Below, one piece after another: positions 1 to 7,439 of a stretch of DNA of 64,000 nt (positions are counted from its first letter, which is position 1; each line of letters opens with the position of its first letter). A model generated the notes under the pieces. That model saw nothing but the letters and a program-made list of their open reading frames with translations, was not told where the DNA came from and did no database searches. Source of the DNA: Curtobacterium flaccumfaciens pv. betae (GTDB lineage Bacteria; Actinomycetota; Actinomycetes; Actinomycetales; Microbacteriaceae); contig NZ_JAPJDC010000001.1 in NCBI RefSeq assembly GCF_026241855.1, positions 62,001-126,000 of the forward strand, written 5' to 3'. A program made the position numbers and the translations under genes.

Positions 1-176
1 AGCACCTCGCCACCCGGCCCGAACTGCACGGCAGCACCGTCCTCTACGGCGGCAGCGCCGGACCCGGCCTGCTCACGCGGGGGCGGGGCCGGATCGGCGG
101 GCTGTTCCTCGGACGGTTCGCCCACGACCCCGCAGCGGTCGAGGCGATCCTCGACGAGGTCGCGGCGCTCAGCTGA
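1..176 (+). CDS. Triosephosphate isomerase family protein, C-terminal fragment
   Basis: Only the last 57 codons (frame starting at base 3) lie in the window; the gene begins upstream. The visible part has the phosphate-binding loop of triosephosphate isomerases, YGGSAGPG, followed by GGLFLGRFAHDP and the C-terminal helix. The family interconverts dihydroxyacetone phosphate and glyceraldehyde 3-phosphate, but divergent members isomerise tetrulose phosphates. The LGRFAHDP segment is not the usual VGGASL of glycolytic TPI, so a catabolic paralogue is plausible. The TGA stop at 174-176 overlaps the convergent next gene by 8 bases. Confidence 0.7.
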   Translation, partial: HLATRPELHGSTVLYGGSAGPGLLTRGRGRIGGLFLGRFAHDPAAVEAILDEVAALS

Positions 177-1011
177 GCTGGTCGCGGACCGGCCGTGGGG
201 CGCGACCGAGCAGCTCGCCGAGCAGCGGATCGGTGCCGGCGAACAGGCCCCGCTCGGCGGCCTGGTACATGCCGAGCAGGAACGCGACCATGTGCGGGTC
301 CTGCCCCGCTGCCAGCGCACGGGCACGCCACTCGTCCTCGCCCAGGGCCTCGAACCCGATCGTCCGACCGGACACCTCGGACGCCTGCCGGGCCAGGTCG
401 GCGAAGGTCGGCGCGTCCGGAGCGGTGAGCGTCACCGGCCCGTCGAACGGCTGGTCGGCGAGGAGGATCGCGGCGGCTGCCTCGGCGGCGTCCTCGCGGG
501 CGGTCCACGACACCGGGCCGTCGACGGGGACGGACACCGTGCCGGTCTCCTGCCACGGGCCCGTCATCCAGGCGGCGCTGTGCGCGTAGAAGCCGTTCCG
601 CAGGCTCGTCCACGGCAGCCCGGAGTCGCGGAGCAGGTCCTCGGTGGCGGCGTGGTGCGCTGCGGGCACGAAGGGCGAACCGTGCGCGGCGCCCTGGTGG
701 CTCGTGTACAGGACCCGGCCGACGCCGGCGTCGACGGCTGCGTCGACCGCGGCACGGTGCAGCGCGACGGCGTCGGCGGCCGGGTCGCTCGACGAGACGA
801 GCAGGAGCTGATCGGCGCCCGCGAAGGCTGCCGGCAGGGTTTCCGGTTCGGCGTAGTCGCCTCGGCGGACCTCGACGCCGCGGTCGGCGAACCGCTGTGC
901 TCGGGCCGGATCACGGGTCACCACCGCCAGGTCGGACGGTGCGAGGTGCTCGAGCAGGTGGTCGGCGGTGGCGCCGTTGAGGGCTCCGGTGGCCCCGGTG
1001 ATGACGATCAT
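169..1011 (-). CDS. NmrA-like NAD(P)-binding oxidoreductase (SDR family)
   Basis: A 280-residue atypical short-chain dehydrogenase. The N-terminal Rossmann motif is TGATGALNG, and VLYTSHQGA follows the central strand. It resembles quinone reductase QorB/NmrA-type proteins that bind NAD(P)(H). The substrate is unknown. I chose the ATG at 1011 because GGAG lies 5 bases upstream and the protein then begins MIVITG directly at the Rossmann strand; the longer reading frame adds 21 non-conserved residues. It is divergent from a TetR gene, a common arrangement for an enzyme and its repressor. A paralogue lies at 19565-20398. Confidence 0.85.
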   Translation of the reverse strand: MIVITGATGALNGATADHLLEHLAPSDLAVVTRDPARAQRFADRGVEVRRGDYAEPETLPAAFAGADQLLLVSSSDPAADAVALHRAAVDAAVDAGVGRVLYTSHQGAAHGSPFVPAAHHAATEDLLRDSGLPWTSLRNGFYAHSAAWMTGPWQETGTVSVPVDGPVSWTAREDAAEAAAAILLADQPFDGPVTLTAPDAPTFADLARQASEVSGRTIGFEALGEDEWRARALAAGQDPHMVAFLLGMYQAAERGLFAGTDPLLGELLGRAPRPVRDQLS

Positions 1012-1053
1012 GACTTCTCCGTATCGGTGGAAACAGCGCGTCGGTAGCGCTGG

Positions 1054-1083
1054 TAACACAGTGATAGCACACATCCGTTATCG
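1054..1083 (+). promoter_or_regulatory. Divergent promoter region with TAAC/GTTA inverted ends and a leaderless -10
   Basis: Between the reductase and the TetR gene, TAAC (1054-1057) and GTTA (1077-1080) form the ends of an imperfect inverted repeat, a possible TetR operator. TTATCG at 1078-1083 sits 7 bases before the GTG at 1091, the spacing expected of a -10 box of a leaderless transcript. No Shine-Dalgarno sequence precedes that GTG. Operator status is inferred. Confidence 0.4.
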
Positions 1084-1090
1084 TTGTTCC

Positions 1091-1843
1091 GTGATCGAGC
1101 AGGGAAGCCAGCGCGACGAGACGCGTTCGCGCATCGTCGAGGTCGCCGGCACCATGCTGCGCGAACGCGGTGCCGCGGCGGTGACCACACGGGCGGTCGC
1201 AACCGGCGCAGGCGTCCAGGCACCGACCATCTACCGGCTGTTCGGCGACAAGGACGGTCTGCTGGAAGCGGTCGCCGAGCACGCGATGGCGACGTTCTCG
1301 GCGATGAAGGCCGACGCCGTCCGGGCTGCTCGTGACGAGGCGACCGACCCCGTCGAGGACCTGCGCACCGGGTGGTCGATGACGATCGGCTTCGGGCTGG
1401 CGAACCCCGACCTGTTCGTGCTGTTGAGCGACCCGGAGCGCGGCCGTCGGTCGGCAGCCGCCCGCGCCGGTACCGCGCTGCTCGCCGAACGCATCCGGCG
1501 GGTGGCCGAGGCCGGACGACTGGCCGTGCCGGAACACCGCGCGGTCGAGCTCGTGCACGCGGCCGGCACCGGTGCGGTGCTCGCGATCCTGGCCGCTCCG
1601 GCGGACGAGCGGGACCCGTCACTCGCCGATGACGTCCTCGACGCGGTGCTCGGGCGGATCCTCGTGCCGAGCGGGCCGACGAGGGACGACGGCGGCGCGG
1701 CCCCGGGTGGTCGCGGTCGGGGGACCGACCCCGTGACGAGCGCCGCGATCACGCTCCGGGCCGCAGCGCCCCGGCTCGATCGACTGTCGGCAGCCGAGCG
1801 GACGATGCTCGCGGAGTGGCTCGACCGGATCGCCGCGGACTAG
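1091..1843 (+). CDS. TetR/AcrR family transcriptional regulator
   Basis: A 250-residue regulator. The N-terminal helix-turn-helix spans about residues 12-55 (TRSRIVEVAGTMLRERG, then TTRAVATGAGVQAPTIYRLF, typical of TetR recognition helices). The rest is a helical ligand-binding domain, and the C-terminus (about 200-250) is a long charged, Gly/Arg-rich extension. It probably represses itself and the divergent NmrA-like reductase. The start is the GTG at 1091, giving VIEQGSQRDE; it has no ribosome site but a -10-like box 7 bases upstream. The stop overlaps the convergent response regulator stop. Confidence 0.85.
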   Translation: MIEQGSQRDETRSRIVEVAGTMLRERGAAAVTTRAVATGAGVQAPTIYRLFGDKDGLLEAVAEHAMATFSAMKADAVRAARDEATDPVEDLRTGWSMTIGFGLANPDLFVLLSDPERGRRSAAARAGTALLAERIRRVAEAGRLAVPEHRAVELVHAAGTGAVLAILAAPADERDPSLADDVLDAVLGRILVPSGPTRDDGGAAPGGRGRGTDPVTSAAITLRAAAPRLDRLSAAERTMLAEWLDRIAAD

Positions 1844-2511
1844 TCCTCGCGGGCGCCCGCCAGCCCGTGGTCGTGTGCGTAGACGACGAGCTGCACCCGG
1901 TCGCGCAGCGACAACTTGCCCAGGATGCTCGAGATCTGGGTCTTCACCGTCGACTCGGTGACGTACTCCCTGGTGGCGATCTCGGCGTTCGAGAGCCCAC
2001 GGGACGCCCACCCGAACACGACGCGCTCCCGCTCGGTCAGGGTCGCGAACTCCGGCGGCTGCGGTGCGGGGGCCCGCGCCACGTCGGTGCCGAACAGCTG
2101 CGCGAGGTCGTTCGGTGCGATGACCGAGCTGCCCTCGTGCACGGCCCGCACCGCGGCGAACAGGAACGGCGGCGTGGTGTCCTTGAGCAGGAACCCGCTG
2201 GCGCCGAGCCGGATCGCGGTCGCCGCCGCCGGGTCGAGCCCGAAGGTGGTGAGCACGACGACGCGGGGCAGCGGGCCCGCGACGGCACCGGAGTAGAGCT
2301 GCCGGACGGTCTCCACCCCGTCCATGCCGGCCATCCGCATGTCGAGCAGCACCACGTCGGGGCGCACCTCGGGGATGAGCGCGAGCGCTTCGGCGCCGTC
2401 GGAGGCCTCACCGACCACGCGCATGTCGTCCTGGGCGTCGAGCACCACCCGGAGCCCGGCGCGGAACAGCGCCTGGTCGTCGGTGAGCAGGATCCTGATC
2501 GGTTCGGTCAT
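1840..2511 (-). CDS. NarL/FixJ-family response regulator
   Basis: A 223-residue two-component regulator. The receiver domain (about 5-125) has the acidic pair DD near the start, the phosphoacceptor Asp in VVLLDMRMAGMDG and the conserved Lys in GFLLKD. The C-terminal LuxR-type helix-turn-helix (about 155-215) reads LTERERVVFGWASRGLSNAE and then TVKTQISSILGKL. It binds DNA when phosphorylated by the kinase encoded just upstream, whose stop overlaps its start by 4 bases. Target genes are not evident. Confidence 0.92.
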   Translation of the reverse strand: MTEPIRILLTDDQALFRAGLRVVLDAQDDMRVVGEASDGAEALALIPEVRPDVVLLDMRMAGMDGVETVRQLYSGAVAGPLPRVVVLTTFGLDPAAATAIRLGASGFLLKDTTPPFLFAAVRAVHEGSSVIAPNDLAQLFGTDVARAPAPQPPEFATLTERERVVFGWASRGLSNAEIATREYVTESTVKTQISSILGKLSLRDRVQLVVYAHDHGLAGARED

Positions 2512-3752
2512 CGGACGGGTCCCCCTTGGACGTCGAACGGGATGCGGGCGCGTGCCGTGAACACGTCGTCCAGCACGGCGGCGTCGAACGACCCACCGAG
2601 GGCGCCGAGGCGCGAGTCCATGCCGTCGATCCCGCGGCCCGAGCCGGCGGTGGTGCCGTCTCCGGCGACGTTCTCGACCTCGAGCACCAGGTCGGCGTGC
2701 CGCCAGGTCTCCCGCACGACGACCGGGTTGCCGGGGGCGCCGTGGCGCAGGGCGTTCGTGAGCATCTCCTGCAGCACGCGGCGGGCGGCGGTGCCGGTGT
2801 CCGGGCGCAGGGCCAGCGGGACCCCGCGCACCGTGCGGTCGACGTCGACCCCGGCGTCGCGGATGCCCTGCACGATCTCCTCGAGCGAGCCCGGGCCGGT
2901 CGCCTCGGCGGAGCCGTCGATGTGCCCGAGGACCTGTCGGACCTCGACCAGAGAGCTCCGGGCGGTGCTCGCGATGGTGGCGCTGACCGCTCGGATGCGC
3001 GCCTCGTCGTCGAGGAACGGCACCGAGTCGGCCTGCGCGATGATGACCGCGAGCGAGTGGCCGACGACGTCGTGCACGTCGCGGGCGATGTCCGCGCGGA
3101 TGCGTTCGGACTCGGCGACGTCGATCGCGCGGGTGGCGGTGGCCTCGGCCTCGGTGGCGACGGCCTCGGCACGTGATGCTGCGGCCTCGGCGTCGGCACG
3201 GCGCTCCGACTCGCGGTCGCGGGAGCGGAAGGCCCGGACGGCGACCCCGCCCGCCCAGACCCCGAGCAGCGCGGTCACCGGGGCGGCCATCGCCAGGAAG
3301 GCCTGGTCGCGCGGGCCGTTGATGAGCACGAGGAACCGGAAGCCGGTCGACGCCAGGTAGACCGTGGCACCCGCCCCGGCGACGACCGCGAGTACGCCCG
3401 AGACGACGACCTCGGTGCGGGTGCCCACGACGGCGGCGGTGCCGATCACGACGAAGAGCGCGAGGTCCACCAGCGACGGGCGCTCGCCGCCGCCGACCTG
3501 GATCACCCCGAGGACGACGACCATCGCCATCGCGGCGGACGGGGAGATGCGACGCAGGGCGATCGCCACCGAGGCCGACAGCACCGCGGCGAGGCTCGCG
3601 TGCTCGAGCTCGAGGTCGATGGGCAGCAGGAAGACGAACGCCGCCAGGGCCGCCCAGGCCACGTCGACGGCGATCGACCGGGTGGCGAGCGGCCGGAGGA
3701 ACCTGCCCCGTTCGGTCACGAGAGCGATCTTCCCATGCCGTACCGGCGTCAC
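2508..3752 (-). CDS. Sensor histidine kinase (HisKA_3/NarX type)
   Basis: Membrane kinase partner of the adjacent response regulator. The N-terminal half holds several hydrophobic helices. A dimerisation region follows with the phosphoacceptor His in RDVHDVVGHSL, then an ATPase domain with N-box EMLTNALRHG and G-box GRGIDGMDSRLGALGG. A coiled-coil-like stretch rich in Ala/Glu precedes the His. The start is uncertain: GTG at 3752 overlaps the upstream small ORF stop as GTGA (coupling), while GTG at 3719 has GGGAAG upstream and would give a 403-residue protein. The signal is unknown. Confidence 0.9.
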   Translation of the reverse strand: MTPVRHGKIALVTERGRFLRPLATRSIAVDVAWAALAAFVFLLPIDLELEHASLAAVLSASVAIALRRISPSAAMAMVVVLGVIQVGGGERPSLVDLALFVVIGTAAVVGTRTEVVVSGVLAVVAGAGATVYLASTGFRFLVLINGPRDQAFLAMAAPVTALLGVWAGGVAVRAFRSRDRESERRADAEAAASRAEAVATEAEATATRAIDVAESERIRADIARDVHDVVGHSLAVIIAQADSVPFLDDEARIRAVSATIASTARSSLVEVRQVLGHIDGSAEATGPGSLEEIVQGIRDAGVDVDRTVRGVPLALRPDTGTAARRVLQEMLTNALRHGAPGNPVVVRETWRHADLVLEVENVAGDGTTAGSGRGIDGMDSRLGALGGSFDAAVLDDVFTARARIPFDVQGGPVR

Positions 3753-3850
3753 GCGGGCGGGGTCATGGCCATGAGTGCGATGACGGTGGCGACCACGATC
3801 GCCGCGCAGAGCAGCAGGGTGGCGATCGTGTGCTTGGTCGAGGTCTGCAT
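3749..3850 (-). CDS. Putative one-helix microprotein upstream of the histidine kinase
   Basis: A 33-codon ORF beginning MQTSTKHTIATLLL and continuing as one hydrophobic helix (about residues 8-29) ending MTPPA. Its TGA overlaps a possible GTG start of the kinase gene as GTGA, the coupling arrangement used repeatedly in this genome. A GGGAG lies very close to the ATG (1 base gap), which is not ideal. It could be a membrane accessory of the kinase or a leader ORF. I do not recognise a family; reality of the gene is uncertain. Confidence 0.35.
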   Translation of the reverse strand: MQTSTKHTIATLLLCAAIVVATVIALMAMTPPA

Positions 3851-4060
3851 GCTCCCAGCCTGCGCAACCGGACGGCCGCGGGCATCGGGCGGTCGACCGA
3901 AGGGACTCGTCCTGCCGGGTGAAGCCGACGGTGGACCCCGACCCGTCGAACGGCGCATCCGGGACACCCTCTGCGTGATCCGGCCACCTTGGACGGCCGC
4001 TCAGTGCCCCCGGCGAACCATCGGCCGTGCAATCGCTCGATCGACACGAAGGAGCACGAT

Positions 4061-4942
4061 TTGTACTTCCACAAGCAGGAACTCCAGTTCACGGCAACGC
4101 CCGACAATCCCGACGCGATCTACGCCCGCAAGCTGCAGGAGGTGCTGGGCGGCCAGTACGGAGAGATCTCCGTCGCGCTGCAGTACCAGTTCCAGGCGTG
4201 GAACATGCACATCCCCGGCAAGTACCGCGACATGGTGTTCGGCATCGGCGCCGAGGAGATGGGCCACGTCGAGATGCTCGCGACGATGATCGCGCAGCTG
4301 CTCGAGAAGTCCCCGCTCGGCATCACCGAGGACGCGCTGCAGGACGACCCCACGGTCGCCGCGATCGTCGGCGGCACCGACGTCCAGCACGCGATCGTCG
4401 CCGGTGCGGGCGCCCGTCCGGTGGACAGCAACGGCAACCCCTGGCAGGGCTCGTACATCACCGCCAGCGGCAACCTGCTCGCCGACTTCACGGCGAACGA
4501 GAACGCCGAGATGCAGGGTCGTGTGCAGGCCGCCCGGCTCTACCACATGACCGACGACCACGGCGTGCGGGACCTGCTGTCCTTCCTCATCGCCCGCGAC
4601 ACCATGCACCAGAACATGTGGGCGACCGCTGCCGCCGAGCTGCGCGAGAAGGGCGTCGAGGGCTTCCCCGTGCCGAGCAACTTCCCGCAGTCGAAGGAGA
4701 ACCAGGAGGTCAACTACCAGTACCTCAACTTCTCCGACGGTGCCGAGGCGAAGAACGGCCCCTGGGCGAGCGGCACCTCGTTCGACGGCAAGGGCGAGTA
4801 CTCGTACCACGACGGCCCGACCACCTCGGTCCCGATGCCCCCGCCCACGCACCCCGACGTCCGGCTCTACGGCACCACCGAGCTGCCGAACGTCGTCGAG
4901 AAGACGGCCGGCCTGGTGCAGGACAAGCTGAACAAGGAGTAG
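4061..4942 (+). CDS. Manganese catalase
   Basis: A 293-residue dimanganese (non-heme) catalase that disproportionates hydrogen peroxide in the cytoplasm. Ferritin-like four-helix-bundle ligands are visible: Glu35 (GEISVALQYQ), Glu66 and His69 (AEEMGHVEML), Glu149 (ENAEMQGR) and His182 (ARDTMHQNMW), spaced as in characterised manganese catalases. The C-terminus carries the family's PMPPPTHPD-type tail. I chose the TTG at 4061 because AAGGAG lies 6 bases upstream and the protein then begins YFHKQELQ as in homologues; the upstream in-frame ATG at 3989 adds unconserved residues. A strong hairpin follows. Confidence 0.95.
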   Translation: MYFHKQELQFTATPDNPDAIYARKLQEVLGGQYGEISVALQYQFQAWNMHIPGKYRDMVFGIGAEEMGHVEMLATMIAQLLEKSPLGITEDALQDDPTVAAIVGGTDVQHAIVAGAGARPVDSNGNPWQGSYITASGNLLADFTANENAEMQGRVQAARLYHMTDDHGVRDLLSFLIARDTMHQNMWATAAAELREKGVEGFPVPSNFPQSKENQEVNYQYLNFSDGAEAKNGPWASGTSFDGKGEYSYHDGPTTSVPMPPPTHPDVRLYGTTELPNVVEKTAGLVQDKLNKE

Positions 4943-4973
4943 TCCCGACGGTCGCCCACGCGACCGACGGAAC

Positions 4974-5014
4974 GACAGGAGGCCCGGCGCACGACGTGCA
5001 CCGGGCCTCCTGTC
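4974..5014. terminator. Hairpin terminator between convergent genes
   Basis: Perfect 14-bp inverted repeat, GACAGGAGGCCCGG / CCGGGCCTCCTGTC, with a 13-base loop. It lies between the convergent catalase and membrane-protein genes. No T-run follows, as is usual for GC-rich actinobacteria. The GGAGGCCCG core recurs in other hairpins of the window. Confidence 0.7.
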
Positions 5015-5024
5015 CGTCAGGTGG

Positions 5025-5351
5025 TCACCGCGCCGACGGGGCGGACCCGCCCACGGTCATCAGCGCCCCCGTCTCGGGTTCTTCGTCGCGTGGTGCCTCG
5101 AAGATGCCCGAGTAGGCGCGGACCGCGCTCCACCCTGCGATCAGCAGGGCCGTGCCGAGGACCGCCGCGACCCAGGGCGCCAGGAGCGACTGCTCGAACA
5201 GCCGGGGCGCGGCGACCCAGGTCAGGAACGTGCCGGTCAGGCTGCCGGTGGCCCCGAGGAGCACGGCGGTGCGCCGGTCCAGACTCGTCAGCGCGAGCGC
5301 CGCGGTGACGACGAGGACCGCGACCACCGCGTTCAGCAGGACGGACGTCAT
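5025..5351 (-). CDS. Small integral membrane protein of unknown function
   Basis: A 108-residue protein with about three hydrophobic segments (residues 5-22, 29-50 and 58-80) and a short acidic cytoplasmic-type tail (APRDEEPETG). I do not recognise a family. It starts 11 bases downstream of the hsp20 stop and so is probably cotranscribed with it under heat-shock control. A link to membrane stress is only inferred from that position. Confidence 0.65.
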   Translation of the reverse strand: MTSVLLNAVVAVLVVTAALALTSLDRRTAVLLGATGSLTGTFLTWVAAPRLFEQSLLAPWVAAVLGTALLIAGWSAVRAYSGIFEAPRDEEPETGALMTVGGSAPSAR

Positions 5352-5362
5352 CGCTCAGCTCC

Positions 5363-5803
5363 TCACTCGGCGGCGCCGGAACCGACCGCGAGCTGCTCGG
5401 ACGCGCCACCGACGGTGACGGCGATCTTGCGCGGCTTCGCGGACTCCTTGACGGGGATCGTGACGCTCAGCACGCCGTTGTCGTACCCGGCAATGATGCG
5501 CTCGGCGTCCAGGCCGTCGCCGAGCGTCAGCTGCCGGACGAACGTGCCGGGCTGGCGCTCACGCGTGAGCCACTGCGAGCCCTCGGGCGCGCCCAGGGTG
5601 CGCTCGGCGCGGATGGTCAGGACGGAGCCGTCCACGTCGATGTCGACGGAGCCCGGGTCGATGCCGGGCAGGTCGACGTCGAGGACGTAGTGGTCCCCGG
5701 TGCGGTACAGGTCCATCGGCATCGAGCGCGGACCGGCTGCGGTGCCGAGGAGCGAACCCGCGAGTCGGTCGAGCTCGCGGAACGGATCGAAGTTCATCGT
5801 CAT
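5363..5803 (-). CDS. Hsp20/alpha-crystallin small heat-shock protein
   Basis: A 146-residue ATP-independent holdase chaperone. The N-terminal arm begins MTMNFDPFRELDRL; the alpha-crystallin domain (about 35-125) includes DVDLPGIDPGSVDIDVDG and the terminal strand GVLSVTIPVKESAKPRKI with the A-x-x-x-G-V-L signature. The ATG at 5803 has GAAGGAG 9 bases upstream; an ATG two codons later is possible. The promoter carries both a HAIR (HspR) and a CIRCE (HrcA) element, so heat induction is directly supported by sequence. Confidence 0.93.
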   Translation of the reverse strand: MTMNFDPFRELDRLAGSLLGTAAGPRSMPMDLYRTGDHYVLDVDLPGIDPGSVDIDVDGSVLTIRAERTLGAPEGSQWLTRERQPGTFVRQLTLGDGLDAERIIAGYDNGVLSVTIPVKESAKPRKIAVTVGGASEQLAVGSGAAE

Positions 5804-5828
5804 CGAAATCAACTCCTTCGTGGTTCTC

Positions 5829-5849
5829 GTTGAGTCCCCTCGACTCAAC
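5829..5849 (-). promoter_or_regulatory. HAIR element (HspR operator) upstream of hsp20
   Basis: GTTGAGT-N7-ACTCAAC (arms 5829-5835 and 5843-5849) closely matches the HspR-associated inverted repeat CTTGAGT-N7-ACTCAAG known in actinobacteria. It lies between the predicted promoter and the hsp20 start, where a bound repressor would block transcription. Confidence 0.85.
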
Positions 5850-5859
5850 TGCCACCGTT

Positions 5860-5888
5860 TTAGCACTCGACCCTGGTGAGTGCCAAAA
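5860..5888 (-). promoter_or_regulatory. CIRCE element overlapping the hsp20 promoter
   Basis: TTAGCACTC-N9-GAGTGCCAA (5860-5886) matches the HrcA operator CIRCE, TTAGCACTC-N9-GAGTGCTAA, with one difference. Read on the minus strand the same bases supply a -35 TTGGCA and a -10-like CTAAAA 17 bases apart, so HrcA would cover the promoter. Together with the HAIR box this predicts dual HrcA/HspR repression. Confidence 0.85.
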
Positions 5889-5912
5889 GATCGCTCAGAG
5901 GACGCCGAGAAC

Positions 5913-6656
5913 TCAGCCGAGCAGGGGCGCCAGGAACGGGTCGACGACCGCCCACGTCGCGTCGGGGGCCTCGAGGTGCGGCAGGTGCCCGGCCGCCGGG
6001 ACCTCGGCGAACACCGCACCCGGCACGGCCGCCGCCACCGCGCGACCGTACGCCGGGGTCACGACCCGGTCGCTCGCGCCGAACACCACGAGTGTCGGCA
6101 CCCGCACGGCCCCGAGTCGACCGAGCAGGGTCGGGTCGCTCATCGAGCGGCCGGCGACGACCGCCATGGTCTGCCCGTTCGACCGCTGCACCGCGCGCTG
6201 TTCCTCGGTGACGGACGCCGGGTCCTGGTAGCCCCGCTCGGGATCGTGCCAGGCGGCCTCGGCCAGCCCGCGGGCATCGAGGGCGAAGAAGTCGGCGATC
6301 GGTTCGCCCTCGACCGCCGCACCCACGCCGTCGATGTCGACGACGGTGCCGACGACCCCGGCGAACCGGTCGTCGGCAGCAGCCTGCACGGCCATCTCGA
6401 GGGCGATCCAGCCGCCGATGGAGGACCCGACCACCACGACGTCCTGCTCCCCGGCGGTGACGAGCTGCTCGAGGTACTCGCTAGCCAGGGCCGGGACGGA
6501 GTCGATCCCGTCGGGGCGCGGGGTGCCGTCCCACCCGGGGTGCGTGGGGGCGACGACGTGGAAGGCGGGTGCGAGGTGCGCGACGATCGGCGCGACGGTC
6601 CGGGGGCCACCGCCGCCGTGCAGGACGAGCGCGGTGCGGGTGCGGGTGTCGGTCAT
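5913..6656 (-). CDS. Alpha/beta hydrolase
   Basis: A 247-residue alpha/beta-hydrolase-fold enzyme. An HGGGG oxyanion-type loop lies near residue 13, the nucleophile elbow is GSSIGG (Ser near residue 78), the acid is in FGASDRVVTP, and the catalytic His is in AGHLPHLEAP near the C-terminus. Substrate is unknown; esterase or C-C hydrolase are possible. GGAG precedes the ATG at 6656. It is divergent from a MarR gene across a perfect inverted repeat and is likely its target. Confidence 0.85.
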   Translation of the reverse strand: MTDTRTRTALVLHGGGGPRTVAPIVAHLAPAFHVVAPTHPGWDGTPRPDGIDSVPALASEYLEQLVTAGEQDVVVVGSSIGGWIALEMAVQAAADDRFAGVVGTVVDIDGVGAAVEGEPIADFFALDARGLAEAAWHDPERGYQDPASVTEEQRAVQRSNGQTMAVVAGRSMSDPTLLGRLGAVRVPTLVVFGASDRVVTPAYGRAVAAAVPGAVFAEVPAAGHLPHLEAPDATWAVVDPFLAPLLG

Positions 6657-6665
6657 GGGTTCTCC

Positions 6666-6697
6666 GTATCAACATGTTTATGTACGAGTGTTGATAC
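6666..6697. promoter_or_regulatory. Putative MarR operator
   Basis: Perfect 9-bp inverted repeat GTATCAACA (6666-6674) / TGTTGATAC (6689-6697) with a 14-base AT-richer spacer. It lies in the only gap between the divergent hydrolase and MarR genes and would cover both promoters. It is assigned to the adjacent MarR protein by position. Confidence 0.7.
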
Positions 6698-6706
6698 CGT
6701 AGCACC

Positions 6707-7168
6707 ATGCCGACCGACCTCGAAGCCCTGGGCCACGCCGTCAAGCGGGCGCAGTACCGCAACCACCGCACGATGGACGCCGCCCTGCGCGACCTCGGCG
6801 TGACGCTCGTGCAGTGGGACGCCCTGCGCGCGATCGACCGGATGCCCCGCGCCTCCGGGCACGACCTCGCCGTCGCGACGTTCCAGAGCGACCAGGCCTT
6901 CGGCACCCTCGCGAACCGGATGCTCGACCGTGGGCTCATCACGCGGACCGCCGGGCGGGGCCGCCGGATCGAGCACACCGTCACCGAGGACGGACGGCGG
7001 GTGCTCGACGAGGGACACCGCATCGCCGAGGGGGTGCTCGACTCTCTGTTCGCACCGCTCGACGAGCCGCGACGGGCGGCGCTCCTGCAGCTCCTGACGA
7101 CCCTGACGGATGCCGCCGAACCGTTCGGCGCGCAAAACGTACACAGTGCGAATGGTTCGTTGAACTGA
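6707..7168 (+). CDS. MarR family transcriptional regulator
   Basis: A 153-residue winged-helix regulator. The recognition region is SGHDLAVATFQSDQAFGTLA and the wing is GLITRTAGRGRRIEHTVT, with dimerisation helices at both ends. It probably represses itself and the divergent hydrolase through the GTATCAACA/TGTTGATAC repeat. No ribosome site is visible; a GATACC box 8 bases before the ATG suggests a leaderless or very short-leader mRNA. Confidence 0.88.
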   Translation: MPTDLEALGHAVKRAQYRNHRTMDAALRDLGVTLVQWDALRAIDRMPRASGHDLAVATFQSDQAFGTLANRMLDRGLITRTAGRGRRIEHTVTEDGRRVLDEGHRIAEGVLDSLFAPLDEPRRAALLQLLTTLTDAAEPFGAQNVHSANGSLN

Positions 7169-7171
7169 CCG

Positions 7172-7184
7172 TTCACTTCGTGAA
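7172..7184. promoter_or_regulatory. Small inverted repeat upstream of the microprotein-MarR operon
   Basis: TTCAC-TTC-GTGAA, a perfect 5-bp inverted repeat, lies 55 bases upstream of the 60-residue ORF. Autoregulation by the downstream MarR protein would fit, but arms this short can occur by chance. Confidence 0.3.
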
Positions 7185-7238
7185 AGAGTTCAGGCGTCCG
7201 CAGGGGACACACAGCAAGCAAGAAGGGCGGGACACGAC

Positions 7239-7421
7239 ATGCACAGCACGTACTCCGGGATGCCTCGGACGGCACGGATCGGTGGCAGCCACACGCGCGT
7301 CGGTCTCACCGACCCGGCGATCATCGACGCGTACGTCGAGCGTCGCATCCAGGACCCCTCGCTGCTCGCCGGTCGTCCCGAACCGTCCTACGCGGACTTC
7401 TTCAGCACGCCTGCCGTTTAG
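7239..7421 (+). CDS. Hypothetical 60-residue protein
   Basis: A soluble microprotein beginning MHSTYSGMPRTARIGG with a C-terminal half PEPSYADFFSTPAV; no membrane segment or cysteine. AAGGGCGGGA lies upstream of the ATG. The next gene, a MarR regulator, starts 18 bases after its stop with AAGGAG in the gap, so the two form an operon. I do not recognise a family. Its codon usage looks like that of neighbouring genes, which supports it being real. Confidence 0.6.
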   Translation: MHSTYSGMPRTARIGGSHTRVGLTDPAIIDAYVERRIQDPSLLAGRPEPSYADFFSTPAV

Positions 7422-7439
7422 CAAGGAGCGCATGACCCC

